Shown piece by piece: positions 27,749 to 36,103 of a stretch of 64,000 nt of DNA; the first letter of the stretch is position 1, and each line of letters starts with the position of its first letter. The DNA is from Bernardetia sp963719525. Lineage in GTDB: Bacteria > Bacteroidota > Bacteroidia > Cytophagales > Bernardetiaceae. The notes beneath the pieces are model-generated. The model saw nothing but the letters and a program-made list of their open reading frames with translations, did no database searches and was not told the DNA's origin. The stretch covers positions 3,348,001 through 3,412,000 of the forward strand of contig CAVRCG010000004.1 of NCBI GenBank assembly GCA_963719525.1, written 5' to 3'. A program made the position numbers and the translations under genes.

Positions 27749-28673
27749 TTACCTTCTATTATCATCATTTTCCATCATAGACAAATAACTATTGTATCTA
27801 CTTTTGGCTATATCGCCACTTTCTACGGCTGCAATAACGGCACATTGTGGTTCTCTCAAATGAAGGCAATTGTCGTATTTGCATTTATTCAAATAATTTC
27901 TCATTTCTGGAAAGTAATGACTGATTTCCGATTTTTCCATATTCATAAGCCCTAATTCTTTTATTCCAGGCGTATCAATAACAAAGGTATTTTCAGAGAT
28001 TTTCAAACATTTCTGAAAACGTTGTGGTGTGTAATCCTTTTTCTGAATAATCCGAAACTTCTTGTGTAGTTTGTGTAATTTCTGGAGAAAGACGGTTTAA
28101 AAGTGTCGATTTTCCTACTCCTGAATGCCCAGAAACTAAAGATACTTTGTCTTTCAAAATGTTTTCTACTTTTGTAATATCTTCATCTTCTATGGCAGAA
28201 ATAGCAAGGCATTTGTAACCAATTTGTTCGTAACGCTCCATCATTTTGGATTGAACAAAAAGTTCTTGTTCGGAAAGCAAATCTATTTTATTAAAAATCA
28301 AAACTCCTGGAATTCGAAATGCTTCTGCTGCTACCAAAAAACGGTCGATAAATCCCGGTGAAGTGCGAGGCATTGCCAGCGTAACAACTACAATTGCTTG
28401 GTCAAGATTTGCTGCAATAGTATGAGCAAAACCGTCTTTTTTAGGAGATTGACGGTTGATATAATTTGTTCTTCTATGTATTTTTTCTATCAAAACGGTA
28501 TTTTCGTCTTTGTCTTCCAAAACCATTTCTACTCTGTCGCCAACAGCTATCGGATTGGTTACTCTATCATTATTTAAGCGTAATTTTCCTCGCAGACGAC
28601 CTTTATACCTGTGGTTGTCTTCTGCCAAAACATCGTACCATAAACCTGTTGAGCGCAAAATGAGTCCTTTCAT
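27749..28673 (-). pseudogene. rsgA: ribosome small-subunit GTPase RsgA, one-base frameshift
   Basis: RsgA (YjeQ) checks late 30S assembly and has GTPase activity stimulated by the subunit. The repaired protein has 307 residues: an N-terminal OB fold (about 1-70), a circularly permuted GTPase with NKID (about 128) before GHSGVGKS (about 183) and DTPGIKE (about 232), and the zinc site CKYDNCLHLREPQC near 265. The frame breaks at the T run 28000-28003 (sense strand TTTGAAAATC, one A too many), where SEMF should continue as EISENTFVIDTPG. It is monocistronic with simple ACTGGTA repeats after its stop. Confidence 0.92.
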
Positions 28674-29295
28674 AAATTGTATTTCTGTGTTTTACGATAG
28701 TTTTGAAGCTATCGGCTACTTTGTATCTAAAAACAAGTAAACTCCAATTTAGTGATTAGAGTTTAAAAATAGTTGAAAATATTTTTTATAGTTTTTATCT
28801 TTGTGCATACTGTAAAAATAAAAAGTTTTTTCGGCTTAATAAGTCAGGCTTTTACCTCATTTAAACGTAGCACCTGAAAAGCAGCGAAGCTAATTTAATT
28901 TATCAAGTTGACTTATCAATTTATAATCAAAAATGGCTTACCTTTTCATAAACATATTATGTATTTCATTTAAAATATCAACGACCGACTAGGAAAAGGC
29001 AAGCCGTTTGCGTACCCACACGGCAATTTCATTAAATATTAACTCTTTTTTTCTATCAAAAAAGATGTGGGCAAACAGTAAGGTTTGCAAACCTATCGCT
29101 ATGGAAAAGCAAGACCGTTTTGATTTCTTGTAACTTATTGATTATTAAGTCTATAAATAACCATGATTACGTTTAATAGTGAGATTCAAGAAATAAATAA
29201 TCATTTAGAGTTCATTTTCTAAATTATTTTACCTAAATTTTCATTAAATTTTACTTATAATGTTTTCCTCTTATTTCCACCAATTCATTATTGTT
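28674..29295. other. repeat-rich intergenic region with a promoter-like site
   Basis: The region holds a CGACAGTT-like hairpin (28690-28715, GATAGTTTTGAAGCTATC), a TTTATCAA element in reverse orientation (28840-28908, with ACGTAGCACCTGAAAAGC), an inverted pair CCCACAC/GATGTGGG (about 29017-29073) and a remnant of the TTTGCAAA palindrome (29083-29112). TTG (28773-28775), 20 bp, TATCTTTG (28796-28803) fit a plus-strand promoter, about 490 bp before the DUF3160 gene, so a transcript through the repeats is possible. Confidence 0.5.
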
Positions 29296-31797
29296 ATGAA
29301 GAAAAATACAAATTTTCTGTTTAGCTTTTTTCCTTTTATCTTTTTTGTTGTTTTTATTTTATGTACTTCTTCTTGTGATACAAAAAAGCCTATTCAAGAA
29401 GATAATTCTGCTGATAGTACTTCTACAGCAACTATTCCTAATTCGGAAATAGAGGAAAATCTAAGCAATGATAACATACTTTCGTATAATAAAGATTTAT
29501 TGAACGAAGATTATTTCAATATTGACTTAAATCAAGATTTGAGCAAAAAATCATTAGAAGAGCTTAGATTGCTTCGAAATGCACTTGTAGCAAAACAGGG
29601 GTATCTGTTTATGAATGCCGATTTGCGTGGTTTTTTTAGCGCACAAGGTTGGTATGATGATTTGATGATGCAGCGTTGGGAATTAGAAGATGAAGGAGGA
29701 GATATAAAACCAATAGAATTAAATGCAGAAGAAAGTGCCTTTGCAGAAAAGATAAAGGTATTAGAAGAAGCTAAGAAGAAAGAAAATTACATTGAAATAA
29801 ATGGAAAAACAGTTCCTAATATTAATAATGTAGTGAATTTGTGGCAGTATGAAAATGTAGAGGAAGCGTTTTTGAAAAAAGTAGCTCAAAATGGATTTGC
29901 GATTGTTCCTAATGATAATATTCAGCTTTTTCATGTTTATGAAGAAAACGATTATCGCCAAACGCCCAATTTTGTAACGAGTGATATGTATTTACAGCTT
30001 TTTCATATGTATTTTATGTATGTTTTAAGGACATTAGAAGAAGAAAATTTTTCTCCCATGCTTGCAAACCTCTGTGAAGGATTGTATGCTGCAAATTATA
30101 AACTAGCTAAAACAGAAAATAACCCAGAACTCAAAAAAGCTGCTGAATGGAATTCTACTTATTTTGCGATTGCAATTCATTTATTAAATCAAAAAAATAA
30201 GCCAGTAATTGAAGCGCATAAAAACTATTATAAAAGTGAAATTGCGAAAGTAATGGCTCAAAAAGATGATAATTCAGAGTTTTTGGATTATCCAGTTATA
30301 AAGTTTGGATATAGTCTTTTCAAACCTCGTGGACATTATACTCGTAAAAAAGAGTTGCAAAATTATTTTCGTGCTATGATTTGGATTCAAACCGTTCCTC
30401 AATGTTTGGATAAAGATGAACATCTTCGTAGAATGGCTTTAAACGCACATTTTCTAAACACAGAAAAATCGGCACAAGGAAAATCATTAATTCAACTTTA
30501 CAAAGGAATTTTAGAACCTACTACTTTTTTGATTGGCGAACCTGATAATCTTTCAGCTCTAAATATTGTCAATCTTTTAGGAGAAATAGGCATTCAATCT
30601 CCTCAAACGCTTACACAAAAAGCTCCTTTGCAAGCTCTTCGTACAAAATTAGCAACACTTGCAAAGACATTAAATAAAATAAAACCAGAAATAGAAAGAA
30701 CTTGTCCAGACAAAATTAATTTAATGCCTCAACGCTATTTAGTTGATAATGAAATTTTGCAACAATTAGTAGAAATAAAAGAAGGAGAAGCTACAAAACG
30801 TCCTTTTCCGAAGGGTTTAGATGTTTTTGCAGCCTTTGGAAACAAAGCAGCACAGAAAAATTTGATTGAAGTATATGACGAAAAAAATAATTGGAAGGAT
30901 TATATGCCAAGATTAGAAGGTTTACAAAACAAATTAAAAGATTACGATGAGTGGAATGAAGCCGTTTATAATAAATGGATTTATACTCTTTTGGGAAGTT
31001 TTGAGTATGATAAAAGAACGCCAGAACACCTCAAAAGCGATGCATGGGATTTGAAAACACTTAATACAAGCCTTGCTTCATGGGCAGAACTAAAGCACGA
31101 TGCAATCCTTTATGCAGAGCAACCAATGGCAGCCGAATGTGGTGGTGGTGGACTTCCAAGTCCTTATACGGTGGGTTATGTAGAACCAAATACTATTTTT
31201 TGGAAGCGATTATTAGAACTTGTCGATTTGAACAAAACGCTTTTAGAAAAACATAATTTGTACAAACCTTTTGAAGATAAAACAATAGAAATGCGTGAAC
31301 AAATAGAGTTTTTGAGTAGAATATCAGAAAAGCAGTTAGCAGGACAAAACGTAACTGAACAAGAATTCATAGAATTAGAATATATCGGTGGAAGCGTTGA
31401 GATGTTTACGCTTTCTATTATCAATAATCAACTTTCATATTTGGATAGTTGGGAAAACGTAACTGGAACGGATAAATCGGTTGCTGTTGTAGCTGATATT
31501 TATACTAATAATGTCGATGCAGAGCAAAAGGGAATTTTACATGTAGGAGTGGGAAAGGTAAATGATATTTTTGTGATTACCGAAATAGGAGGTTATTTGT
31601 ACCTTACTCGTGGAGCAACTTTTGGGTATCACGAATTTGTGCAAGACTTAGATACACGATTGAATGATGAAGAATGGCAAAAATTATTAGAAACAGATAA
31701 AAAACCAAGCCTTCCAAAATTTTTAGAACCTATTTTGTATCAAGGAGAACAAAAACCGAAGTCAAATGAAAAGGTAATGTATAGTTCGGGGTGTTAA
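29296..31797 (+). CDS. DUF3160 lipoprotein with YARHG domain
   Basis: The ATG at 29296 starts a lipoprotein signal (hydrophobic run ending CTSSC, Cys about residue 26), so this 833-residue protein should be anchored in the envelope; the frame is open from 29260. A YARHG-type domain follows (about residues 80-140: LRLLRNALVAKQGYLF then FFSAQGWY), named for peptidoglycan-near envelope proteins. The large remainder, starting near TSDMYLQLFHMYFMYVLR, matches the DUF3160 family, whose function is unknown. The C-terminal part has HVGVGKVNDIFVI and a final Cys. It is a single gene. Confidence 0.88.
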   Translation: MKKNTNFLFSFFPFIFFVVFILCTSSCDTKKPIQEDNSADSTSTATIPNSEIEENLSNDNILSYNKDLLNEDYFNIDLNQDLSKKSLEELRLLRNALVAKQGYLFMNADLRGFFSAQGWYDDLMMQRWELEDEGGDIKPIELNAEESAFAEKIKVLEEAKKKENYIEINGKTVPNINNVVNLWQYENVEEAFLKKVAQNGFAIVPNDNIQLFHVYEENDYRQTPNFVTSDMYLQLFHMYFMYVLRTLEEENFSPMLANLCEGLYAANYKLAKTENNPELKKAAEWNSTYFAIAIHLLNQKNKPVIEAHKNYYKSEIAKVMAQKDDNSEFLDYPVIKFGYSLFKPRGHYTRKKELQNYFRAMIWIQTVPQCLDKDEHLRRMALNAHFLNTEKSAQGKSLIQLYKGILEPTTFLIGEPDNLSALNIVNLLGEIGIQSPQTLTQKAPLQALRTKLATLAKTLNKIKPEIERTCPDKINLMPQRYLVDNEILQQLVEIKEGEATKRPFPKGLDVFAAFGNKAAQKNLIEVYDEKNNWKDYMPRLEGLQNKLKDYDEWNEAVYNKWIYTLLGSFEYDKRTPEHLKSDAWDLKTLNTSLASWAELKHDAILYAEQPMAAECGGGGLPSPYTVGYVEPNTIFWKRLLELVDLNKTLLEKHNLYKPFEDKTIEMREQIEFLSRISEKQLAGQNVTEQEFIELEYIGGSVEMFTLSIINNQLSYLDSWENVTGTDKSVAVVADIYTNNVDAEQKGILHVGVGKVNDIFVITEIGGYLYLTRGATFGYHEFVQDLDTRLNDEEWQKLLETDKKPSLPKFLEPILYQGEQKPKSNEKVMYSSGC

Positions 31798-31896
31798 TTT
31801 GATTTTTCAAAACTTTGTAAATAGTCTGTAATCAGACTTTGACAATAGTTTGTATTACAGAGTTTGCACGAAAAACGAGCGCAAAACAATAAAATT

Positions 31897-32526
31897 ATGG
31901 CATACCAAGATTTTACTTTAGATGATTTGCGTGTTCAGTTTGGAATAGAAAATAAAAGGGAATTATTCAACCTTTCAACTGGAGATTTTCTCTTAGAAGA
32001 AAGTCAAAAAATAACTCCCTCTAAAAGATTGTTAGAAGACCTTAGAGAAGTACAAGATTTACCTATTCGAAGTGAAAAAGCAAAATCTGAATGGATAGTT
32101 GTACCAATATTGAGAGAACTTCGCAAACACAATCAAAATTTTTTCACTATCTATTCTGGTGAACATCTAAATGTTGATGATGAAATTGGATTACGAGGGG
32201 AATGTGATTTTATTTTGGCAAAAGAAACAAACTCGTTCAATATAAATTATCCAATTATTCAACTAGTAGAAGCGAAAAAAAATGATGTAGAATTAGGAGT
32301 AGCACAGTGTGCAGCACAAATGGTAGGAGCGCAATTTTACAACAAAAATAAAGGTGTAGAAGTAGAAAAAATCTACGGCTGTGTAACAACTGGAAACGAA
32401 TGGCTGTTTATGAAACTAGAAAATAAGTGTATCAAGATTGACAAAAAAATAGTTTATCTTAACGAAATAGAACTTATATTGAATATTTTTCAAAGTATTA
32501 TCGAATTTTACAAAAAAATACTGTAA
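31897..32526 (+). CDS. orphan PD-(D/E)XK nuclease-like protein
   Basis: The ATG at 31897 (frame open from a TTG at 31864) gives 209 residues. Residues 55-75 (KSEWIVVPILRELRK), GECDFILAK near 108-116 and QLVEAKK near 131-137 fit the nuclease core D-x(n)-E-x-K, where the Glu and Lys of VEAKK and the Asp of ECDF are the metal-binding residues. This fold is used by many restriction-type and repair nucleases; similar stand-alone proteins are common in cyanobacteria and Bacteroidota. No methylase or helicase is adjacent. It is followed directly by a perfect 54-bp palindrome. It may be a nuclease fragment, a solitary enzyme or an inactive binder. Confidence 0.6.
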   Translation: MAYQDFTLDDLRVQFGIENKRELFNLSTGDFLLEESQKITPSKRLLEDLREVQDLPIRSEKAKSEWIVVPILRELRKHNQNFFTIYSGEHLNVDDEIGLRGECDFILAKETNSFNINYPIIQLVEAKKNDVELGVAQCAAQMVGAQFYNKNKGVEVEKIYGCVTTGNEWLFMKLENKCIKIDKKIVYLNEIELILNIFQSIIEFYKKIL

Positions 32527-32534
32527 TTTATCAG

Positions 32535-32588
32535 TATCATTTTTCCATAGCACTAGGTTTGCAAACCTAGTGCTATGGAAAAATGATA
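32535..32588. repeat. perfect 54-bp palindrome, CCATAG/TTTGCAAA family
   Basis: The two 27-bp arms (TATCATTTTTCCATAGCAC then TAGGTTTG, and their complement) meet without a spacer at GTTTGCAAAC. Near copies are at 41112-41161 and 40963-41009 and a remnant near 29083. The element begins 9 bp after the preceding stop codon, so it may also work as a terminator. Confidence 0.85.
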
Positions 32589-32645
32589 TGTCCTTAATCG
32601 TAATAATCCTTATCATACTACTACGAAATTTTCAATTTACTACCG

Positions 32646-32677
32646 TTGTTGGTGTTTTAGCGAAGCGACACCAACAA
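32646..32677. repeat. GTTGGTGT hairpin repeat (inverted copy)
   Basis: TTGTTGGTGT-TTTAGCGAAGCG-ACACCAACAA is the reverse complement of the element at 16429-16460, so the loop TTTAGCGAAGCG is conserved too. Confidence 0.7.
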
Positions 32678-32745
32678 TATCAGAGATGTATTACACTACT
32701 ACGAAATTTTTAATATTACCAAATTTAACTTAAATCAAATTATTT

Positions 32746-33342
32746 ATGAGCCATTTTCAGTTTCCTCTTAGTCTTACTTTTAAGATAGGTACGTTTGCAA
32801 ACGATTTTATTGCTACCGATGCCAACGACCAAACACTCGCTTATGTGCGCCAAAAAATGTTCAAACTAAAAGAAGAAGTTAATCTTTTTACTGACGATTC
32901 TAAGTCTGAACTCAAATATTCTATTAAAGCCAACAAATGGTTAGATTTTTCGGCTTCTTATCTTTTCGAAGATGCAAACGGCAAAAATTTAGGTCGTGTA
33001 GCTCGTAAAGGTTGGCGTTCAATTTGGAAAGCACAATACGATGTTTATGATACTTCTGATGAAAAAGATTTTGTTATCGAAGAAGCTAATGCATGGATAA
33101 AAGTAGCCGATTCGGCTTTAGGAGAGATTCCAGTTTTGGGAATGCTAACAGGTTATTTTTTCAATCCTACGTATAATGTTGTTCGTCCGAATGGAGAAAT
33201 TGTAGCCAAACTAAAAAAAGAAGCGTCTTTTTTTGGTAGAAGATTTAAAGTAGAAAAGCTAATGGAAGTAGAAGAAATAGAAGAAGAAAGAATACTTCTT
33301 GCTCTTATGATGATGATTCTTTTGGAACGTAGAAGAGGATAG
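32746..33342 (+). CDS. LURP-one-related/scramblase-like protein
   Basis: This 198-residue protein has the look of the LURP-one/tubby-like superfamily: a beta-barrel of short strands, with YVRQKMFKLKEEVNLFTDD near residues 33-50, KWLDFSASYLFED near 65-77 and GRVARKGWRSIWKAQYDVYD near 82-101, and a hydrophobic helix near the end. Such proteins bind membranes or phospholipids; no enzymatic role is proved. The C-terminus is charged (EEIEEE, then ERRRG). It is a single gene bounded by hairpins on both sides. Confidence 0.65.
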   Translation: MSHFQFPLSLTFKIGTFANDFIATDANDQTLAYVRQKMFKLKEEVNLFTDDSKSELKYSIKANKWLDFSASYLFEDANGKNLGRVARKGWRSIWKAQYDVYDTSDEKDFVIEEANAWIKVADSALGEIPVLGMLTGYFFNPTYNVVRPNGEIVAKLKKEASFFGRRFKVEKLMEVEEIEEERILLALMMMILLERRRG

Positions 33343-33372
33343 AAATCAATCAAAAATTACGTTCTCACAACC

Positions 33373-33411
33373 CTCGTTGAGAGTTTCATTTGAATCTCAA
33401 CGAGAGTTTTT
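33373..33411 (+). terminator. terminator after the LURP-one-like gene
   Basis: CTCGTTGAGA and TCTCAACGAG form a perfect 10-bp stem around TTTCATTTGAA, followed by AGTTTTTATTTT. Confidence 0.8.
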
Positions 33412-33424
33412 ATTTTATAATAAA

Positions 33425-34375
33425 ATGGATGAAAAAATATTAGTATTTTCCACTCAAAAATACGCTTACTTTAGAGGAGCATTTGTAGAAAAAGAAAGTA
33501 AGTTTGAAAAGGGAAAATTAGAACACAAACTTTTTCCAGATGGAGAATCGTATTACAGGATTTTATCAAAACTTCAATCTAAAGAAGCCGTTTTGATAGG
33601 TGGAACTGTTTCTGAAAGTGATACCATGGAACTCTACGATTTAGCAAGTGGACTTGTAGATGAAGGAATCAAAAAGCTAACGATTATTATTCCTTTTTAT
33701 GGGTATTCTACAATGGAAAGAACTGTAAAAGCTGGTGAAATTGTTACTGCCAAAACTCGTGCAAGACTTCTTTCTGCCATTCCTCAATCCTATTTGGGAA
33801 ACAGAATTATTATGGTAGATTTGCATGTTTCTGGTCTTCAATATTATTTTGAAAGAGGTGTTCATACCGTTCATTTGTATGCCAAACCGTTGATTTTGGA
33901 AGCTGCAAGAAAATTAGGAGGAGAAAATGGAAAGAATGGAAAAAGCGATTTTGTTTTAGCTTCTGCTGATGCAGGTCGTGCCAAATGGGTTGAGTCTTTA
34001 GCCTTTGATTTGGGAGTTGATGCTGCTTTTGTTTACAAACGTCGTTCGTCTGGAAGTGATACCGAAATTACAGGAATAAATGCTGATGTAAATGGAAAAA
34101 AAGTAGTTCTCTACGATGACATGATTCGTACAGGTGGTTCGCTTATCAATGCTGCAAAAGTCTATAAAGAAGCAGGTGCAACACAAATTTTTGTAGTCGC
34201 AACACACGGAGTTTTTCCAGAAGGAAGTGTTGAAAGACTAGAAAGTTCTAAATTAATAGAAAAAATTATTGTAACCGATACGCATTATAAAGCAAGAGAA
34301 GCAGCACAAAAAACAGATTTTATAGAAATTTCTTCTATTTCAGATTTGTTGATAAATGCTATAACTTCGTTTTGA
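33425..34375 (+). CDS. ribose-phosphate pyrophosphokinase-like protein
   Basis: The ATG at 33425 is chosen because the frame before it runs through the hairpin terminator. The 316-residue protein follows the PRPP synthetase layout: an N-terminal Rossmann half with FPDGESYYRI near residue 38, FYGYSTMERTVKAGEIVTAK near 88, and a C-terminal half with the PRPP-binding loop VVLYDDMIRTGGSLINA near 219. It would make PRPP from ribose-5-phosphate and ATP for nucleotide, His and Trp synthesis. Divergence from the housekeeping prs sequences (KRRSSGSDTE instead of the common KRR loop) suggests a second, specialised copy. It is a single gene. Confidence 0.82.
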   Translation: MDEKILVFSTQKYAYFRGAFVEKESKFEKGKLEHKLFPDGESYYRILSKLQSKEAVLIGGTVSESDTMELYDLASGLVDEGIKKLTIIIPFYGYSTMERTVKAGEIVTAKTRARLLSAIPQSYLGNRIIMVDLHVSGLQYYFERGVHTVHLYAKPLILEAARKLGGENGKNGKSDFVLASADAGRAKWVESLAFDLGVDAAFVYKRRSSGSDTEITGINADVNGKKVVLYDDMIRTGGSLINAAKVYKEAGATQIFVVATHGVFPEGSVERLESSKLIEKIIVTDTHYKAREAAQKTDFIEISSISDLLINAITSF

Positions 34376-34410
34376 TTTTTACGTAGCCGATACTTTCCAA
34401 GTGTCGTAAA

Positions 34411-35968
34411 TTACAATTCTTCAATCAAATAGTTATCGATTCCTTTATCTTTGAAGGACACACCGATTAAATAAATTTTCTTTCCTTTATTATTTACTTT
34501 TTGGCTTTCTGATTTATATTTGTCTGCATAGCCTTTTTCTTTTATTTGCTCAATGGCATCTTCTGCTGTTCCGTTTACTTTAAATTCTAAAACAAAGATA
34601 GCTTTTTCTGTTTTTACGACGGCATCAATTCTTCCTTTTCGAGGTACTAACTTCTGAATTTATATAAAACCCTAAAAGCTCAAAGGTTAGGAAAATAACG
34701 CTGTGATAATAACTTTCTTTGTACTGCTCAAAGATTTGATAGGGGATTTTGGCAAAAAGAGTATTAAAATGAATAAATAGAGTTTCAAAATCTTGTGCTA
34801 CAAATGCTTCTTCAATTTGAATGGCTAGAGGAATTGCAAAACCTTCTTTATTGTGCGTATAAGAGTTCAAAAGCATATTGAGCATAGAATTTTTGACTTC
34901 TCTATTTGGATAACCCAACTTATAAACGTTCATTCTTTTTTCTTCTATCAAAGTCAAATAACCTGTTTGAAACAAGACTGTAACGGGTTGCATATTTGTT
35001 ATATCAAAACTAGACAAAGTCTGCAAATCCATTATTGTATTATCCATATCGTAATACTGCTCTTCTCGCATCAGCTTTACCAAAAAAGTAGGCGTTCCTG
35101 TCGTAAACCAATAATTATTAAAATTAGATTTTTGTAAAGCATTCATTACCGAAAACGGATTATACAATCGCTCTTTTCCTGTCCAAGAATAGCCATTATA
35201 CCATTCCTTCAACTCAATTAATGTTTCTTTTTTATCTAATTTGTGCTTCTTAGCTAATTTGTTTATACGTTCTTCAAAATACAATTCCAATTCTTTTTGT
35301 GTATAACCTACTAAAGTCGAAAAATTATCATCTATACTTATATCATTCAAATGATTAAGATCAGAAAAAATAGATACTTTACTAAATCTAGAAACACCCG
35401 TTAGAAAGAAAAATTGTAGCTCATCGTCCAAACTTTTGATTGGAGAATAAAATTCTTTCATTATATCCCTGTTTTCTTCAGCAATATGAACCGTCTCTTC
35501 TCCCAAAAAATCTATAATTGGTTTGTCGTATTCATCAATCAATAAAACTACTTTCTGATTGTATTTTTCTTTTAATTTTCTAATCAACTCCTCTAACTGA
35601 CTGCTAATTGTTTCTTTTGTTAATTCTATTTCATACAAATCAGCCTGATAAGTTAATCGTTCCTTTATGGCTAATTCTAAACCTAATTTTTTGTAATTTG
35701 ATTTTGCAAAGTCCAAATGAATAACAGGAAATGTTTTCCATTCAATTTTATCTTCTATAAAAAGTCCTTTGAAGAGTTCTTTATTTCCTAAAAAAAGTTC
35801 TTTTAAAGTGCTTACCAGTAATGACTTTCCGAACCTACGAGGACGAGAAAGAAAATAGACTTTTGATGTTTCAATAAGCTCTAAAATCTGTTTTGTTTTA
35901 TCAACATACAAATAATCATTTGTTCTTAACTCTCTGAAACTCTGTATTCCTAATGGTAATTTTTGCAT
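34411..35968 (-). pseudogene. AAA-ATPase-like/PD-(D/E)XK protein, one-base frameshift
   Basis: The repaired protein has 518 residues. The N-terminal half is an AAA-ATPase-like domain with LSRPRRFGKSLLVST (Walker A, about residues 39-53) and VVLLIDEYDKPI (Walker B, about 144-155). The C-terminal part is a PD-(D/E)XK domain: GRIDAVVKTEKAIFVLEFK carries the D and E-F-K residues. This architecture (PF09820 plus PF08011-type) is very common in Bacteroidota and is of unknown function. The break lies in the T run 34636-34639 (sense strand TCGAAAAGG, one A too many), so the nuclease motif is cut off. It is a single gene between hairpins, and two bidirectional terminators lie after its promoter side. 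Confidence 0.88.
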
Positions 35969-36015
35969 AATTTTTATTTTCTATAAGATGAAGACGTAAC
36001 AAAAATACAAAAAAA

Positions 36016-36045
36016 ACTTCCCAATTAGTTTCATAATTGGGAAGT
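36016..36045. terminator. hairpin between the AAA-ATPase and permease genes
   Basis: ACTTCCCAATTA and TAATTGGGAAGT make a perfect 12-bp stem around GTTTCA. Confidence 0.7.
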
Positions 36046-36058
36046 TCTATGCGTTATT

Positions 36059-36092
36059 AAACCCTAAGGGTCTTTAAGACCCTTAGGGTTTG
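36059..36092 (-). terminator. near-perfect palindromic terminator after the permease/M1 gene
   Basis: AAACCCTAAGGGTCTT and AAGACCCTTAGGGTTT pair around a single T, just past the stop of the gene at 36104; T runs flank it. Confidence 0.8.
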
Positions 36093-36103
36093 GTTTTGTA
36101 AAT

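Noticed and set aside
33377..33424. Longer N-terminus of the PRPP-synthetase-like protein
   Set aside because: This stretch is the hairpin terminator of the preceding gene; ATG 33425 starts the family-like sequence.
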